The notes: generated by a model not told the origin, from the letters alone. 18,765 bases of DNA from Candidatus Thiodiazotropha taylori (GCA_019100305.1 JAHRHW010000034.1:1-18765); one strand, 5' to 3'; positions 8,632 to 15,323 are shown, numbered from the stretch's first letter. Translations and numbers: made by a program.

Positions 8632-8868
8632 ACTGGCATTCCCAAATGTAAACAAACTCGGCCAGATTGCGATGGTAAGCCTGGCAAGCTGCAGTCAAAG
8701 TCGAGTTCACAGTCAACGATTAATCAAGTAGCTGGTGAGGCCTGTCCGACCTGTAAGGTGGGTACACTCGTATTACGAACCCTCAAGAAGGGCAAAAGCG
8801 CCGGAAAGATGTTTTACGGTTGCATCAGTTTTCCTAAGTGTCAATACTTCAGTTGGACCAAGGAGTAA
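8632..8868 (+). pseudogene. 3' remnant of a topoisomerase-type C4 zinc-finger gene
   Basis: A 78-codon open frame with no usable start codon reads first GIPKCKQTRPDCDGKPGK, the end of one C4 finger. It then reads EACPTCKVGTLVLRTLKKG, continuing to KMFYGCISFPKCQYFSW, a complete second zf-C4_Topoisom finger (CPxC, then GC and PKC). It ends with TAA at 8866-8868. Two adjacent TAG codons at 8626-8631 close the frame upstream, and the first finger lacks its leading CxxC half. These tandem fingers usually lie at the C-terminus of bacterial type IA topoisomerases, and also in some nuclease-type proteins, so the parent gene is not certain. This is best read as the tail of a truncated gene. Confidence 0.72.
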
Positions 8869-9006
8869 CGGTATGGACTGGAATCCGGCCCTAGTGGGAA
8901 ACACAATCGATCACATCGAACTGGATTGTTCACAATCCTCCCTCTCAAATTCCCGAAAAAAGGAAGACATTATCGATGGGTAAGATAAGACCATCGTAGG
9001 ACGGAC

Positions 9007-9336
9007 GTGGTGATCGGAGGCCTCTTGCTGGAGCATTGGCGCTTATCTAACAATTTTGCAAATGTTGCTTATAATCACCATGAGCCCGCACTTGTGATCG
9101 ATGAATACTCGTCTGGGGTAGGAATTTGTAACAGAATTGCTAATGACCTGATTTCTAGCTGCCAGCCTCAGATTTCAGAACTCCCTGGTATACCAGTTGA
9201 AAAACTTATAGCTAACTCTGCGTTACTGTTTGAGCGTATTAAAAAGCATCCGGGTTTAAGTGAGATTGTCTATATAGCGGAGAGTGGATATGACCCACGA
9301 AGAATTCTTGCAGGCAAGAAACTTCATGTTTACTGA
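9007..9336 (+). pseudogene. Truncated HDOD-domain protein, C-terminal part
   Basis: The frame is open only from about 8989. The first residues after a GTG at 9007, VIGGLLLEHWRLSNNFAN then VAYNHHEPAL, match the C-terminal half of the HDOD signalling domain, which typically reads VGALLLExWxLP..IRYHHxP. Whole HDOD proteins are around 280 residues, so roughly the first two thirds are absent. The last 15 or so codons run into the following gene in another frame, so the native C-terminus may also be altered. With the zinc-finger remnant just upstream on the same strand, it marks a deletion or recombination scar. It is unlikely to make a working regulator. Confidence 0.65.
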
Positions 9337-9790
9337 TATACGCCGTGAGGTTGCTCTTGCTAATATATCTGAAACCAATGAGGGCAAGATCACCCTCAAT
9401 AATTTAGGTATATCTCCAGGTGGCGGAAACTTTATGGCTGCCTTAGCTCTACTATCCTACACCGAGTTCGGAGGGAAACTGAAGTACGGGCACAAGAAGA
9501 CGAATGGGTCTGATTACGCATCGAAAAACTTTAACGATTTTTTTGACCAACTCGGTACCGAATACTCTGATTTCCGTAATATCGGGCATAATGTATACGA
9601 TATTTTCCGTTGTGGGCTGGCCCATGAATACTATATTAAAAAGAACTGTACGATCTCTATGAGTATCGAACCGGAAAACAAGCCTGGTATTGGACTTCTG
9701 GGAGACGGTAGTTACTATTTTTCGGTAGAGCCTTATTGTCGTGATCTTGAGCAGGCTTTTATTGATCTAGAGAAACACCTATATCAGTGA
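9290..9790 (+). CDS. HEPN-like protein of 166 aa with an Rx4H motif
   Basis: ATG 9290 is selected because GGAG sits seven bases before it; a GTG six bases upstream is also in frame. The protein is mostly helical. Residues 76-112 read ASKNFNDFFDQLGTEYSDF, a short link, then VYDIFRCGLAHEYYIKK. R107-CGLA-H112 fits the Rx4-6H motif of HEPN ribonucleases and related helical domains, which often act in toxin-antitoxin and antiphage systems. The fold assignment rests on this one motif and its helical setting. The start overlaps the 3' end of the HDOD remnant by 47 bases, so the gene sits at the scar. There is no obvious antitoxin on the same strand; the convergent gene 9878-10435 could be tested as a partner. 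No nuclease activity is shown. Confidence 0.75.
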   Translation: MTHEEFLQARNFMFTDIRREVALANISETNEGKITLNNLGISPGGGNFMAALALLSYTEFGGKLKYGHKKTNGSDYASKNFNDFFDQLGTEYSDFRNIGHNVYDIFRCGLAHEYYIKKNCTISMSIEPENKPGIGLLGDGSYYFSVEPYCRDLEQAFIDLEKHLYQ

Positions 9791-9877
9791 AGATGTGAAT
9801 CAAATTAACGGATTTCTTATTGCCCTATCGTTGCCCATCTTTGTTTCAAATAGCTCAAATAACCCTGTTAAATCTTT

Positions 9878-10435
9878 TCACCATACATCAGAAATCATCT
9901 CTGGGTTACAAGTAGTTACCCATACTTCATGGGTCTGTGGTGTTTGCGGAATGCTATGCCTGATGTAGCCCCTCATGTAAGCCAACCTCATATGACCCTC
10001 TAATAAATGGTAAGGTCGATACAGCTCTAAACCATTGGGACGTTTTAATTCATGCTCGTTGTGGAGGATGATGATTAGTTTCGGCCATGTTCTATTTTTA
10101 GCAAAGAACTTAGCTAGCCATGTTGTTAGCCTGATAGGTTCTTTCTCTATCAACAGCTGATCGCCCCAATAGTCTTGAGTATCTAGCATGTTCGAACCAA
10201 TCTTTTTAAGTATTTCTTGGTTAGACCATATTTCTTTCTTGAAGCTGAGCCCGTCTAAACCTAGCCACCAATAGTCATCTATTTGATTGAAATGGCGATA
10301 AATCCATTGTTCTAACACACATTCTGGGAAATTAGGGAGCGCTTTTCTCAACCGTGGAACGACCTCTGAAAATGGCTCGATTTCTAACGTCGGGAGCTCT
10401 TTGGGCTTCAGTTTTTCGAATTCTTCACGATTCAT
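9878..10435 (-). CDS. Hypothetical 185-aa protein
   Basis: I do not recognise the family. The ATG at 10435 has no strong ribosome site. The chain is soluble, with no signal peptide, and is rich in tryptophan and aromatic residues: WIYRHF (44-49), YWWLGLDGL (55-63), YWGDQLL (88-94), then LYRPYHLLEGHMRLAYMRGYI, and a C-terminal THEVWVTTCNPEM. The residue mix and the acidic-basic N-terminus (NREEFEKLKPKELPTLEIEP) look like a genuine, conserved globular protein. It is transcribed toward the HEPN-like gene, leaving an 87-base gap with no clear terminator. An immunity or antitoxin role is possible from position alone and is not supported by motif. Confidence 0.7.
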   Translation of the reverse strand: MNREEFEKLKPKELPTLEIEPFSEVVPRLRKALPNFPECVLEQWIYRHFNQIDDYWWLGLDGLSFKKEIWSNQEILKKIGSNMLDTQDYWGDQLLIEKEPIRLTTWLAKFFAKNRTWPKLIIILHNEHELKRPNGLELYRPYHLLEGHMRLAYMRGYIRHSIPQTPQTHEVWVTTCNPEMISDVW

Positions 10436-10513
10436 TTGTAGATTTGAGGATAAGCATCAGCCGATGCACATATAGCAGAGCTAGAAACGAGCGGTGCTTT
10501 TTGCGGTCGGCTG

Positions 10514-10555
10514 CAGTTACACCAGGTGGGTCATCAATCGCAGGATCAGTGACCC
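10514..10555 (+). repeat. 42-nt palindromic repeat, copy A
   Basis: This copy starts with GTTACACCAGGTGGG and ends with CAGTGACCC. It contains a perfect 8-bp inverted repeat (GTGGGTCA / TGACCCAC, reaching two bases past the core unit). It lies just beyond the stop codon of the minus-strand Tat-signal gene. It shares the GTTACACCAGGTGG arm and GTGACCC end with three other copies at 14387, 15082 and 15131. Confidence 0.6.
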
Positions 10556-10576
10556 ACCATCCGTGGTAGTTCCTAA

Positions 10577-11452
10577 TTAGGGGTTAAATAGCGAATTACT
10601 GATCGTATCGTATCCAAATTGATCAAAGAGTGCTGCATAGAGACTGTTCTTGTTTTCAAAGCGATCTAATCGATTAGCGATATTTTTGTTTCCAAGCTCT
10701 AATTCTGTTTTCATGTACCCTCCCAGGTTCCAATAAACCCCCTTTGGATCGTTTGGTTTTCTGTCCTTAATCAGGTTCAAGGCATACTCTTTCTGTGTGA
10801 GATTCATTTTTCTAGCAAACATCCACCCAAATATTTCGGCATTGGTGGCAGGACTTACGTCATTATTCCATTCAAGGGATACGCCCTGTTTTTTGAGCTT
10901 CTCAAAATCTTGTTGGGTCACACCGGCACCAGCAAATAAACCGTAAGCAAAAAAATCACGAGCTTTTTTATCTTTATTTTCATAAAGATAGAATGCAGCC
11001 CTAGAGTACCAGTAGAGTGAAGGCGCTAGATTCTTTTTCTTCCAATTTACATTATTTAATGAAATTTCAGGACTTTTAATTTCAATTTGTGCAGCAAGTA
11101 AATGGTATCCAAAAGAGTACTTTTCTGCTTTTTCCCTATTCATTCGAATTTTTACTTCTTCAGGTCCAAGCCCCATGATGTTTGCTGCATAAATATGGGA
11201 AGGAACATTATTACTTCCGCTTGAACCTGTGTGGAAATAATTCCAGGCATCAGCTAAGCCACTAAATTCCCTATCTTCCGCAATAATCGCACCAGGGATT
11301 TTGATTTCTCTTGCGTGTGAAATATCGGGTGTAAGGGTTACCCAACTACCGATCCCAATCAGCAGGGTCGTCGCGATGGCCGCCAGGCCGCTTTGTAAGA
11401 AGGTTCTTCTGGTGGGTGTTCTGGTGTGATGAGGTGTCTGAACGGTATCCAT
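10577..11452 (-). CDS. Tat-signal exported or anchored protein, function unknown
   Basis: The ATG at 11452 follows an AGGGA ribosome site. Residues 14-20 (TRRTFLQ) form a twin-arginine export motif, followed by a hydrophobic stretch (22-40) and a possible cleavage site after SHA (45-47). The mature part, about 245 residues, is helical, with aromatic-rich pairs such as LYWYSRAAFYLYENKDKKA and FGWMFARKMNLTQKEYALNLI, which hint at Sel1/TPR-like helical repeats without clearly matching them. No catalytic motif is visible. Tat export usually means folding, often with a cofactor, before transport, but no cofactor site is evident here. A 19-base palindrome upstream (11501-11519) may be its operator. 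Confidence 0.82.
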   Translation of the reverse strand: MDTVQTPHHTRTPTRRTFLQSGLAAIATTLLIGIGSWVTLTPDISHAREIKIPGAIIAEDREFSGLADAWNYFHTGSSGSNNVPSHIYAANIMGLGPEEVKIRMNREKAEKYSFGYHLLAAQIEIKSPEISLNNVNWKKKNLAPSLYWYSRAAFYLYENKDKKARDFFAYGLFAGAGVTQQDFEKLKKQGVSLEWNNDVSPATNAEIFGWMFARKMNLTQKEYALNLIKDRKPNDPKGVYWNLGGYMKTELELGNKNIANRLDRFENKNSLYAALFDQFGYDTISNSLFNP

Positions 11453-11500
11453 GGTGTCCCTGCAAGCTTCGTCACTGATTGAGATTGTATATAGTCAGTA

Positions 11501-11519
11501 AGCACCGTTGAACAGTGCT
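11501..11519. promoter_or_regulatory. 19-bp palindrome upstream of the Tat-signal gene
   Basis: AGCAC.GTT.AAC.GTGCT reads the same on both strands apart from the centre base and one symmetric mismatch pair. It lies about 50 bases upstream of the minus-strand ATG at 11452, with a minus-strand TATACA (11486-11491) between. The position suits an operator. No known regulator consensus is matched. Confidence 0.4.
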
Positions 11520-11664
11520 CAGTTCCCTACCCTACTGAATTGCTTGGCGGCAAGTCAACGCCGATGAGCGTCATCAGTTTAGATCGTGTCTCTGTATCTG
11601 CACCCCTATGAGTCAGTAGTTCTTTTGTGTGGTCAATTGGGCATAGGTTCTTTTAAGTCGCGTG

Positions 11665-11692
11665 TTGACATATGAGCTACCCCTTTTATAAT
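11665..11692 (+). promoter_or_regulatory. Near-consensus sigma70 promoter for the serine recombinase operon
   Basis: TTGACA (11665-11670), a 16-base spacer and TATAAT (11687-11692) form an almost ideal vegetative promoter. Transcription would begin near 11699, about 50 bases before the recombinase ATG at 11751. It is the strongest promoter I can see in the window. Confidence 0.75.
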
Positions 11693-11722
11693 GGGCGCAA
11701 TTGGGTGTACTCATTTGCGCCC
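11693..11722. promoter_or_regulatory. Inverted repeat over the transcription start of the recombinase
   Basis: GGGCGCAA (11693-11700) and TTGCGCCC (11715-11722) are perfect inverted copies separated by 14 bases, starting right after the -10 box. The repeat could be an operator bound by the recombinase itself, a resolution half-site pair, or a leader hairpin. Serine recombinases often bind sites next to their own promoter, which makes self-regulation a reasonable inference. Confidence 0.5.
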
Positions 11723-11750
11723 CCTTTATTTGACAATTTTACATTGAGTT

Positions 11751-12380
11751 ATGAAAGTAGCCCGTATTTATCAGCGAGTCTCAACTAAAGAGCAGGATCT
11801 GACTCGACAGGAATCTATTGTTGAAGATGCCAAGGCATCTGGTTTCTACATTGCGGGGGTCTATAAGGAGAAGGCATCGGGAGCCAGTGCAGACCGCCCA
11901 GAGTTGATTAGGATGATACAAGACCTGCAGCCTGGCGAGGTTGTCATTGCTGAAAAAATAGACCGCATTAGCCGTTTGCCGCTAGCTGATGCTGAAAAAC
12001 TGATAGGTGCAATTAGGGCAAAAGGAGCGCGACTAGCGATACCTGGTGTAGTTGATCTCTCTGAACTTGTAGAGAATTCTTCAGGAGTGGCTAAGGTCGT
12101 TTTGGAAGCTGTGCAAGATATGCTGTTAAAGCTTTCATTACAAATAGCCCATGATGATTATGAAGATCGTAGAGAACGTCAGCGCCAGGGGATTGCGTTG
12201 GCAAAAAGCAAGGGTAAATTTAAAGGCAGATCACCTGATTTAGATATGCATAACCAGGTTATTGCTCTTAGATCTGCAGGTACGTCTATTTCAAAGACTG
12301 CGAAACTATCCAAATGTTCTGAAAGCCAGGTTAAGCGTATTTGGAAAAAGTATAAAATGAATCGTAATGAATCACATTAG
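11751..12380 (+). CDS. Serine recombinase (resolvase/invertase family)
   Basis: A complete 209-residue resolvase-type recombinase, which joins DNA through a 5'-phosphoserine. The N-terminal catalytic domain shows R9-V-S11-T, matching the nucleophile region of gamma-delta and Hin. R49 sits in ADRPEL, and EKIDRISR (68-75) carries the two conserved arginines of the DRLSR motif. A long linking helix runs at about 117-155. The C-terminal HTH (166-203) includes QVIALRSAGTSISKTAKLSKCSESQVKRIWKKY. The length is normal. The ribosome site is weak (GAG five bases before ATG), but the promoter is strong. The pentapeptide-repeat gene starts 20 bases after the stop, so the recombinase heads an operon. No flanking invertible segment or transposon ends were found. 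Confidence 0.95.
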   Translation: MKVARIYQRVSTKEQDLTRQESIVEDAKASGFYIAGVYKEKASGASADRPELIRMIQDLQPGEVVIAEKIDRISRLPLADAEKLIGAIRAKGARLAIPGVVDLSELVENSSGVAKVVLEAVQDMLLKLSLQIAHDDYEDRRERQRQGIALAKSKGKFKGRSPDLDMHNQVIALRSAGTSISKTAKLSKCSESQVKRIWKKYKMNRNESH

Positions 12381-12400
12381 CGGAGTATGTCTTAAATAAC

Positions 12401-13687
12401 ATGGACAATAAAACACTTAAAAATATTCTTGAGCGACATAAAGATTGGCTGAAGCATCAGGATAGTAAAGGTCCAGACCATCCTGATCGCGCTATACTCT
12501 ATAATGCGGATCTCAGTGGTACGGTTCTCAGTGGTGCGAATCTCATTGGTGCGGATCTCATTGGTGCGGATCTCAAAGAAGCGAGGCTAATTGAAACGAA
12601 TCTCAGTGGTGCGGATCTCCGTGGTGCTTCTTGCCACTGGTCGTCCTTTAGCAAAGCGGATCTCAGCGGTGCTGATCTCAGCGGTACTGATCTGCCGGAA
12701 ACAAATTTTACCCAGGCGAATCTTAGCAATGCTAATTTACAAGGGGCTTATCTCGGTTACGTGAGTTTTATTGATGCTAATCTCAACGGCGCGGATCTGA
12801 GGGATGCTGATATCAAAAGTATGAGCTTGACATCTCGGCATGTAATGAATGACTTTGCATACCCAATTTCCGAAGAACAGCTAAGTGGCATTTCGTTTCA
12901 GGACGAAATAATTCAAGCCAAAATACGCCGGGAAAAACAGGGGAAAGAGCAGAAAGAAGAGTATTCAAATTTGATTATTAGGTTGGATGCCCCTGGAATT
13001 ACGCCTTTTAATTTCTCTATGTTGTTGATATCCATAGAAGCTACGTACAACAATATATTTTATTTGCTGAACACAGAAGAAACCTCTTTAGAGGGTATTG
13101 AAAGGCATTTTCAGCCCTACTATCAAGGAATGGAAGCTGAAAACCAATTACAGATAGTAGCGATACGAGAAGGGAGTATCGAAGCCATTTTTGAGGGTCT
13201 TGGAAAAGGTGCAGCTCAGATTGTATCGGCGGTGGGTAATATTGCTATAAATCTTTTAAAAGAAATCAGGGAATTTCGTGAACAAAACCATCGCCATAAA
13301 CATGAAATTCTAGATAAGGATCTTGAACGGAAGAAAACAGAAGCGGAGACTGAAGGGATTTATCTAACGAATGAGAAACAAAGACTCGATAATGAATTAG
13401 CAACGTTAGATATTGCTAGTGAAATAGGAGCGACAGCCAAAAGTCTTGTTTCTTTAACCCCCTCAGAAGCTGCAGTCGCTTCAATAGTTGCAGAAAAAGT
13501 AATACCTGGATTAGGCGACATACTAAATAATTCAAATAATCCAGTTGTTGTTGCTTACTCACCTGAACTCCAGAAGCATTGCATAGACCCGATGGCCAGA
13601 ACATTTACCAAGCTCACTCAATATGATTATTCAATAGATATACAATATGTTGATTCTAAGGATGATACTAATACCGATGTAGATTAG
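12401..13687 (+). CDS. Pentapeptide-repeat protein with a C-terminal membrane-linked domain
   Basis: Residues 35-138 are pentapeptide repeats, mostly A(D/N)LxG units such as ADLSG, ANLIG and ADLIG, which fold into a right-handed beta helix used for binding partners. Residues 170-190 are charged and helical. The second domain runs from about 188 to 300: LIIRLDAPGITPFNFS, a helical pair, then LQIVAIREGSIEAIF, followed by an amphipathic or membrane-like helix (265-288) and a charged coiled coil (289-335). The IREGS segment with a following hydrophobic helix recalls adapter domains linked to bacterial conflict proteins, but I cannot name it with confidence. The C-terminus (385-428) is acidic. The ribosome site is weak (GGAG about 13 bases before ATG). 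The gene lies between the recombinase and a small secreted-protein gene, in one apparent transcript. Confidence 0.88.
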   Translation: MDNKTLKNILERHKDWLKHQDSKGPDHPDRAILYNADLSGTVLSGANLIGADLIGADLKEARLIETNLSGADLRGASCHWSSFSKADLSGADLSGTDLPETNFTQANLSNANLQGAYLGYVSFIDANLNGADLRDADIKSMSLTSRHVMNDFAYPISEEQLSGISFQDEIIQAKIRREKQGKEQKEEYSNLIIRLDAPGITPFNFSMLLISIEATYNNIFYLLNTEETSLEGIERHFQPYYQGMEAENQLQIVAIREGSIEAIFEGLGKGAAQIVSAVGNIAINLLKEIREFREQNHRHKHEILDKDLERKKTEAETEGIYLTNEKQRLDNELATLDIASEIGATAKSLVSLTPSEAAVASIVAEKVIPGLGDILNNSNNPVVVAYSPELQKHCIDPMARTFTKLTQYDYSIDIQYVDSKDDTNTDVD

Positions 13688-13696
13688 GGGGATTGG

Positions 13697-14053
13697 ATGC
13701 GCAAAATCTTAATTGTTTTACTTCTTACGTGTTACAGCACTGCGTCAGCAAAAACCCTTGATGTAATAGGCGGTGGTAATGTTTCGTGTGGGAAATGGAT
13801 GGCCGCTGTAAATTCTGCAGACGAATACACACAACAAGCGCTCATCCAGTGGATTGCTGGATTTACTGTTTCATACAATTTATTTCGCTTGCGAAATGAA
13901 CAGAATCTAATACAGCAGCCAGATTTAGAGACAATTAGGCTATGGATGACGACCTATTGTACCAAGAACCCAACCCATAACAACCTGCAATCTTCCCTCG
14001 CGCTCATAGATGAGCTGGGCGGTGTGCCTTCATACCATGAATGGGTAAGATAG
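13697..14053 (+). CDS. Small secreted cysteine protein (SCGKW...YC..NP type)
   Basis: A 118-residue protein with a clear signal peptide (1-18, cleavage after ASA). The mature part has SCGKW (30-34), QWIAGFTVSYNL (51-62), WMTTYCTKNP (83-92) and a final ALIDELGG helix. C31 and C88 probably form a disulfide. Small periplasmic helical proteins with this SCGxW, aromatic GF/GY, YCxxNP layout are widespread and of unknown function; some similar small helical proteins act as immunity or inhibitor factors, but I cannot claim that here. Nine bases separate it from the pentapeptide gene, with GGGGGA as ribosome site, so it is co-transcribed with the recombinase operon. Confidence 0.86.
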   Translation: MRKILIVLLLTCYSTASAKTLDVIGGGNVSCGKWMAAVNSADEYTQQALIQWIAGFTVSYNLFRLRNEQNLIQQPDLETIRLWMTTYCTKNPTHNNLQSSLALIDELGGVPSYHEWVR

Positions 14054-14091
14054 TCCTGGTATTCTAATAATACTGTTTTTGATTTGCTCAA

Positions 14092-14110
14092 AAGCTCATG
14101 TAGTGAGCTT
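14092..14110. other. 7-bp hairpin between the secreted cysteine gene and the WGR gene
   Basis: AAGCTCA and TGAGCTT pair perfectly around a five-base loop, about 40 bases after the stop at 14053. No T-tract follows, so it is a weak terminator at best. Confidence 0.35.
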
Positions 14111-14168
14111 CCAGTTCATTATATTTATAGTCCTCAGTTCTCCGATTCAGTGTTGATATGAGGCGATT

Positions 14169-14417
14169 ATGATCAGAATTTGGATTAACGAAACTACTCG
14201 TCGATATTACCGAGTACATTTACAGCCAGATCTCTTTGATGCGATGACACTTATTCGATGCTGGGGAAGTCTCGATACCCAGCATGGGCGTGTTCGTAAT
14301 GATGTAATTCAAAGCTGGGCTCATGGGCTTAAATTAATTGAAGAAATTGACAAGCTAAGGCAAAGTCACGGCTATATTGGGGCGACGGGTTACCCCAGGT
14401 GGGGCATCGAGGACTGA
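14169..14417 (+). CDS. Small WGR-domain protein
   Basis: An 82-residue protein made almost entirely of a WGR domain. RRYYRVHLQPDLFDAMTLIRCWGSLDTQHGRVRN (11-44) matches the family pattern RFYxlxxxxDLFGxWxLxxxWGRIGxxGG. It continues with a helix ending in HGY (67-69). The signature here is WGS rather than WGR. The domain binds nucleic acids and occurs in PARPs and in many small bacterial proteins of unknown role. ATG 14169 has GAGG six bases upstream. The last residues (TGYPRWGIED) and the stop codon are encoded inside palindromic repeat copy B, so the repeat shapes the C-terminus. Confidence 0.83.
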   Translation: MIRIWINETTRRYYRVHLQPDLFDAMTLIRCWGSLDTQHGRVRNDVIQSWAHGLKLIEEIDKLRQSHGYIGATGYPRWGIED

Positions 14418-14428
14418 TGCTGTAACCC
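14387..14428 (+). repeat. 42-nt palindromic repeat, copy B
   Basis: GGGTTAC (14387-14393) and GTAACCC (14422-14428) pair perfectly at the ends, and an inner GCATC / GATGC pair forms a second stem around GAGGACT. The unit begins inside the WGR coding region and includes its stop codon. It shares CCAGGTGG and GCATCGAGGAC blocks with the other copies. Confidence 0.65.
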
Positions 14429-14496
14429 TCTTCGCTATTACGATTTGTTGATCTCGCTGAAAATAATACTGAAACCGCGTCATAGGGGTTTGTAAA

Positions 14497-15039
14497 TTGG
14501 ACTGTTCGTACATTATAGACTGGCTGATGATGCAAGATTGGGAAGCTTTAACCGGTATCTCAAGTGTTGTTATTGCGCTTTGCGTTCTAGTTTTCACTGT
14601 ATGGGCAGGATGGCGTACCCACGTGCATAACAAGCTTTCAGTTAAGCCCCATTTATTTACATGGACATTGATGCGACCAGATGAACATTATTACAGAATA
14701 CAGCTTGTCAATAATGGGTTGGGCCCTGCACTCATTAAGCGCTTTGTTGTCAGATTAGACAATAACGTTGTGAAGGGTAAAGCTACGGAACCCCTAAAGG
14801 CTGTTATCAAGGCATTATTTCTTGATACTGAATACAAAGTTCAAACAGCGATGCTTAATAGAGATTATTCACTGCCAGCTAATGAACAGAAGACTATCGT
14901 TGCTATAAAATTCTTTGAGCCTTGTAACATTACACCAGAGGAGTTCCAAGAACGATTGAGTAGATGTGAGTTGGACATTCAATATACAAGCTTCTATAAC
15001 GATAAATTTACTTTCATACATAATCAAAATAACCCGTAG
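14497..15039 (+). CDS. Single-pass membrane protein, function unknown
   Basis: The frame opens with TTG at 14497 preceded by AGGGG; ATG 14527 and ATG 14530 are alternatives without a ribosome site, so the start is uncertain. Residues 20-38 (GISSVVIALCVLVFTVWAG) form a transmembrane helix. It is followed by a cytoplasmic-type segment beginning RTHVHNKLSVKPHL, a layout common to small membrane-anchored proteins. The remaining 130 residues look beta-rich: YRIQLVNNGLGPALIKRFVVRLD and DIQYTSFYNDKFTF. No catalytic motif is visible. The gene sits between repeat copies B and C/D. Confidence 0.75.
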   Translation: MDCSYIIDWLMMQDWEALTGISSVVIALCVLVFTVWAGWRTHVHNKLSVKPHLFTWTLMRPDEHYYRIQLVNNGLGPALIKRFVVRLDNNVVKGKATEPLKAVIKALFLDTEYKVQTAMLNRDYSLPANEQKTIVAIKFFEPCNITPEEFQERLSRCELDIQYTSFYNDKFTFIHNQNNP

Positions 15040-15081
15040 CATCTGGCCAGGTTTTTGTGGGAGCCTGCTTGGATTGGAAAT

Positions 15082-15124
15082 GGGTTACACCAGGTGGTGT
15101 GTCGGCAGGTGTTTTTGTGACTCC
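15082..15124 (+). repeat. 43-nt palindromic repeat, copy C
   Basis: It begins with GGGTTACACCAGGTGG and ends with GTGACTCC, about 40 bases after the stop of the membrane-protein gene. The outer arms pair imperfectly. It is the most diverged of the four copies in its centre. Confidence 0.55.
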
Positions 15125-15130
15125 TATCCT

Positions 15131-15172
15131 GGGTTACACCAAGTCCGGCATCGAGGACGGGATCTGTGACCC
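15131..15172 (+). repeat. 42-nt palindromic repeat, copy D
   Basis: GGGTTACACCAAGTCC at the left and GATCTGTGACCC at the right, with GGCATCGAGGAC in the middle as in copy B. It lies 6 bases after copy C in direct orientation, so C and D form a tandem pair. GTCC and GGAC provide an inner stem. Confidence 0.6.
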
Positions 15173-15323
15173 TTCCGAATCGCCCCTTCAGGGTCTGATT
15201 TGGCGATATTTCGAGAAATTTCAGTGTTCCTATGCGTAATCTGGTTTCATAACAGAGGCTTAGTCCGTTGGATTTGCTGTAGCGGCGCGTGAATGTGGGC
15301 GCTCAGCGAGTCTGGTACCGGTT
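15173..15323. other. Gap with no supported gene
   Basis: Between repeat copy D and the reverse-strand frame ending at 15324, I see only short open frames and no RNA-gene signature. The segment separates the cassette-like genes on the left from the radC block on the right. Confidence 0.5.

Noticed and set aside
8873..8983. 36-codon frame (MDWNPALVGNT...) with AAGGAG just before it
   Set aside because: The ribosome-like motif is the end of the zinc-finger remnant (AAG GAG TAA). The product has no recognisable pattern and lies in a deletion scar.
7821..11700. AATGGGCGCAA occurs both upstream of the tyrosine recombinase (7821) and at the serine recombinase promoter (11690)
   Set aside because: An 11-base match between two sites is expected by chance in a window this long, and the surrounding bases differ.
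12499..12729. Minus-strand frame with RSAPLRSA-type repeats
   Set aside because: It is the reverse-strand shadow of the pentapeptide-repeat codons in the 428-aa gene.
10436..15172. Palindromic repeats as classical integron attC sites
   Set aside because: The ends do not fit the RYYYAAC / GTTRRRY core sites, no IntI with its extra domain is present, and copy A has the opposite orientation relative to its gene.
15057..15239. 60-codon plus-strand frame across repeat copies C and D
   Set aside because: It is open only because the two repeats happen to lack stops. No ribosome site and no protein-like pattern outside the repeat.
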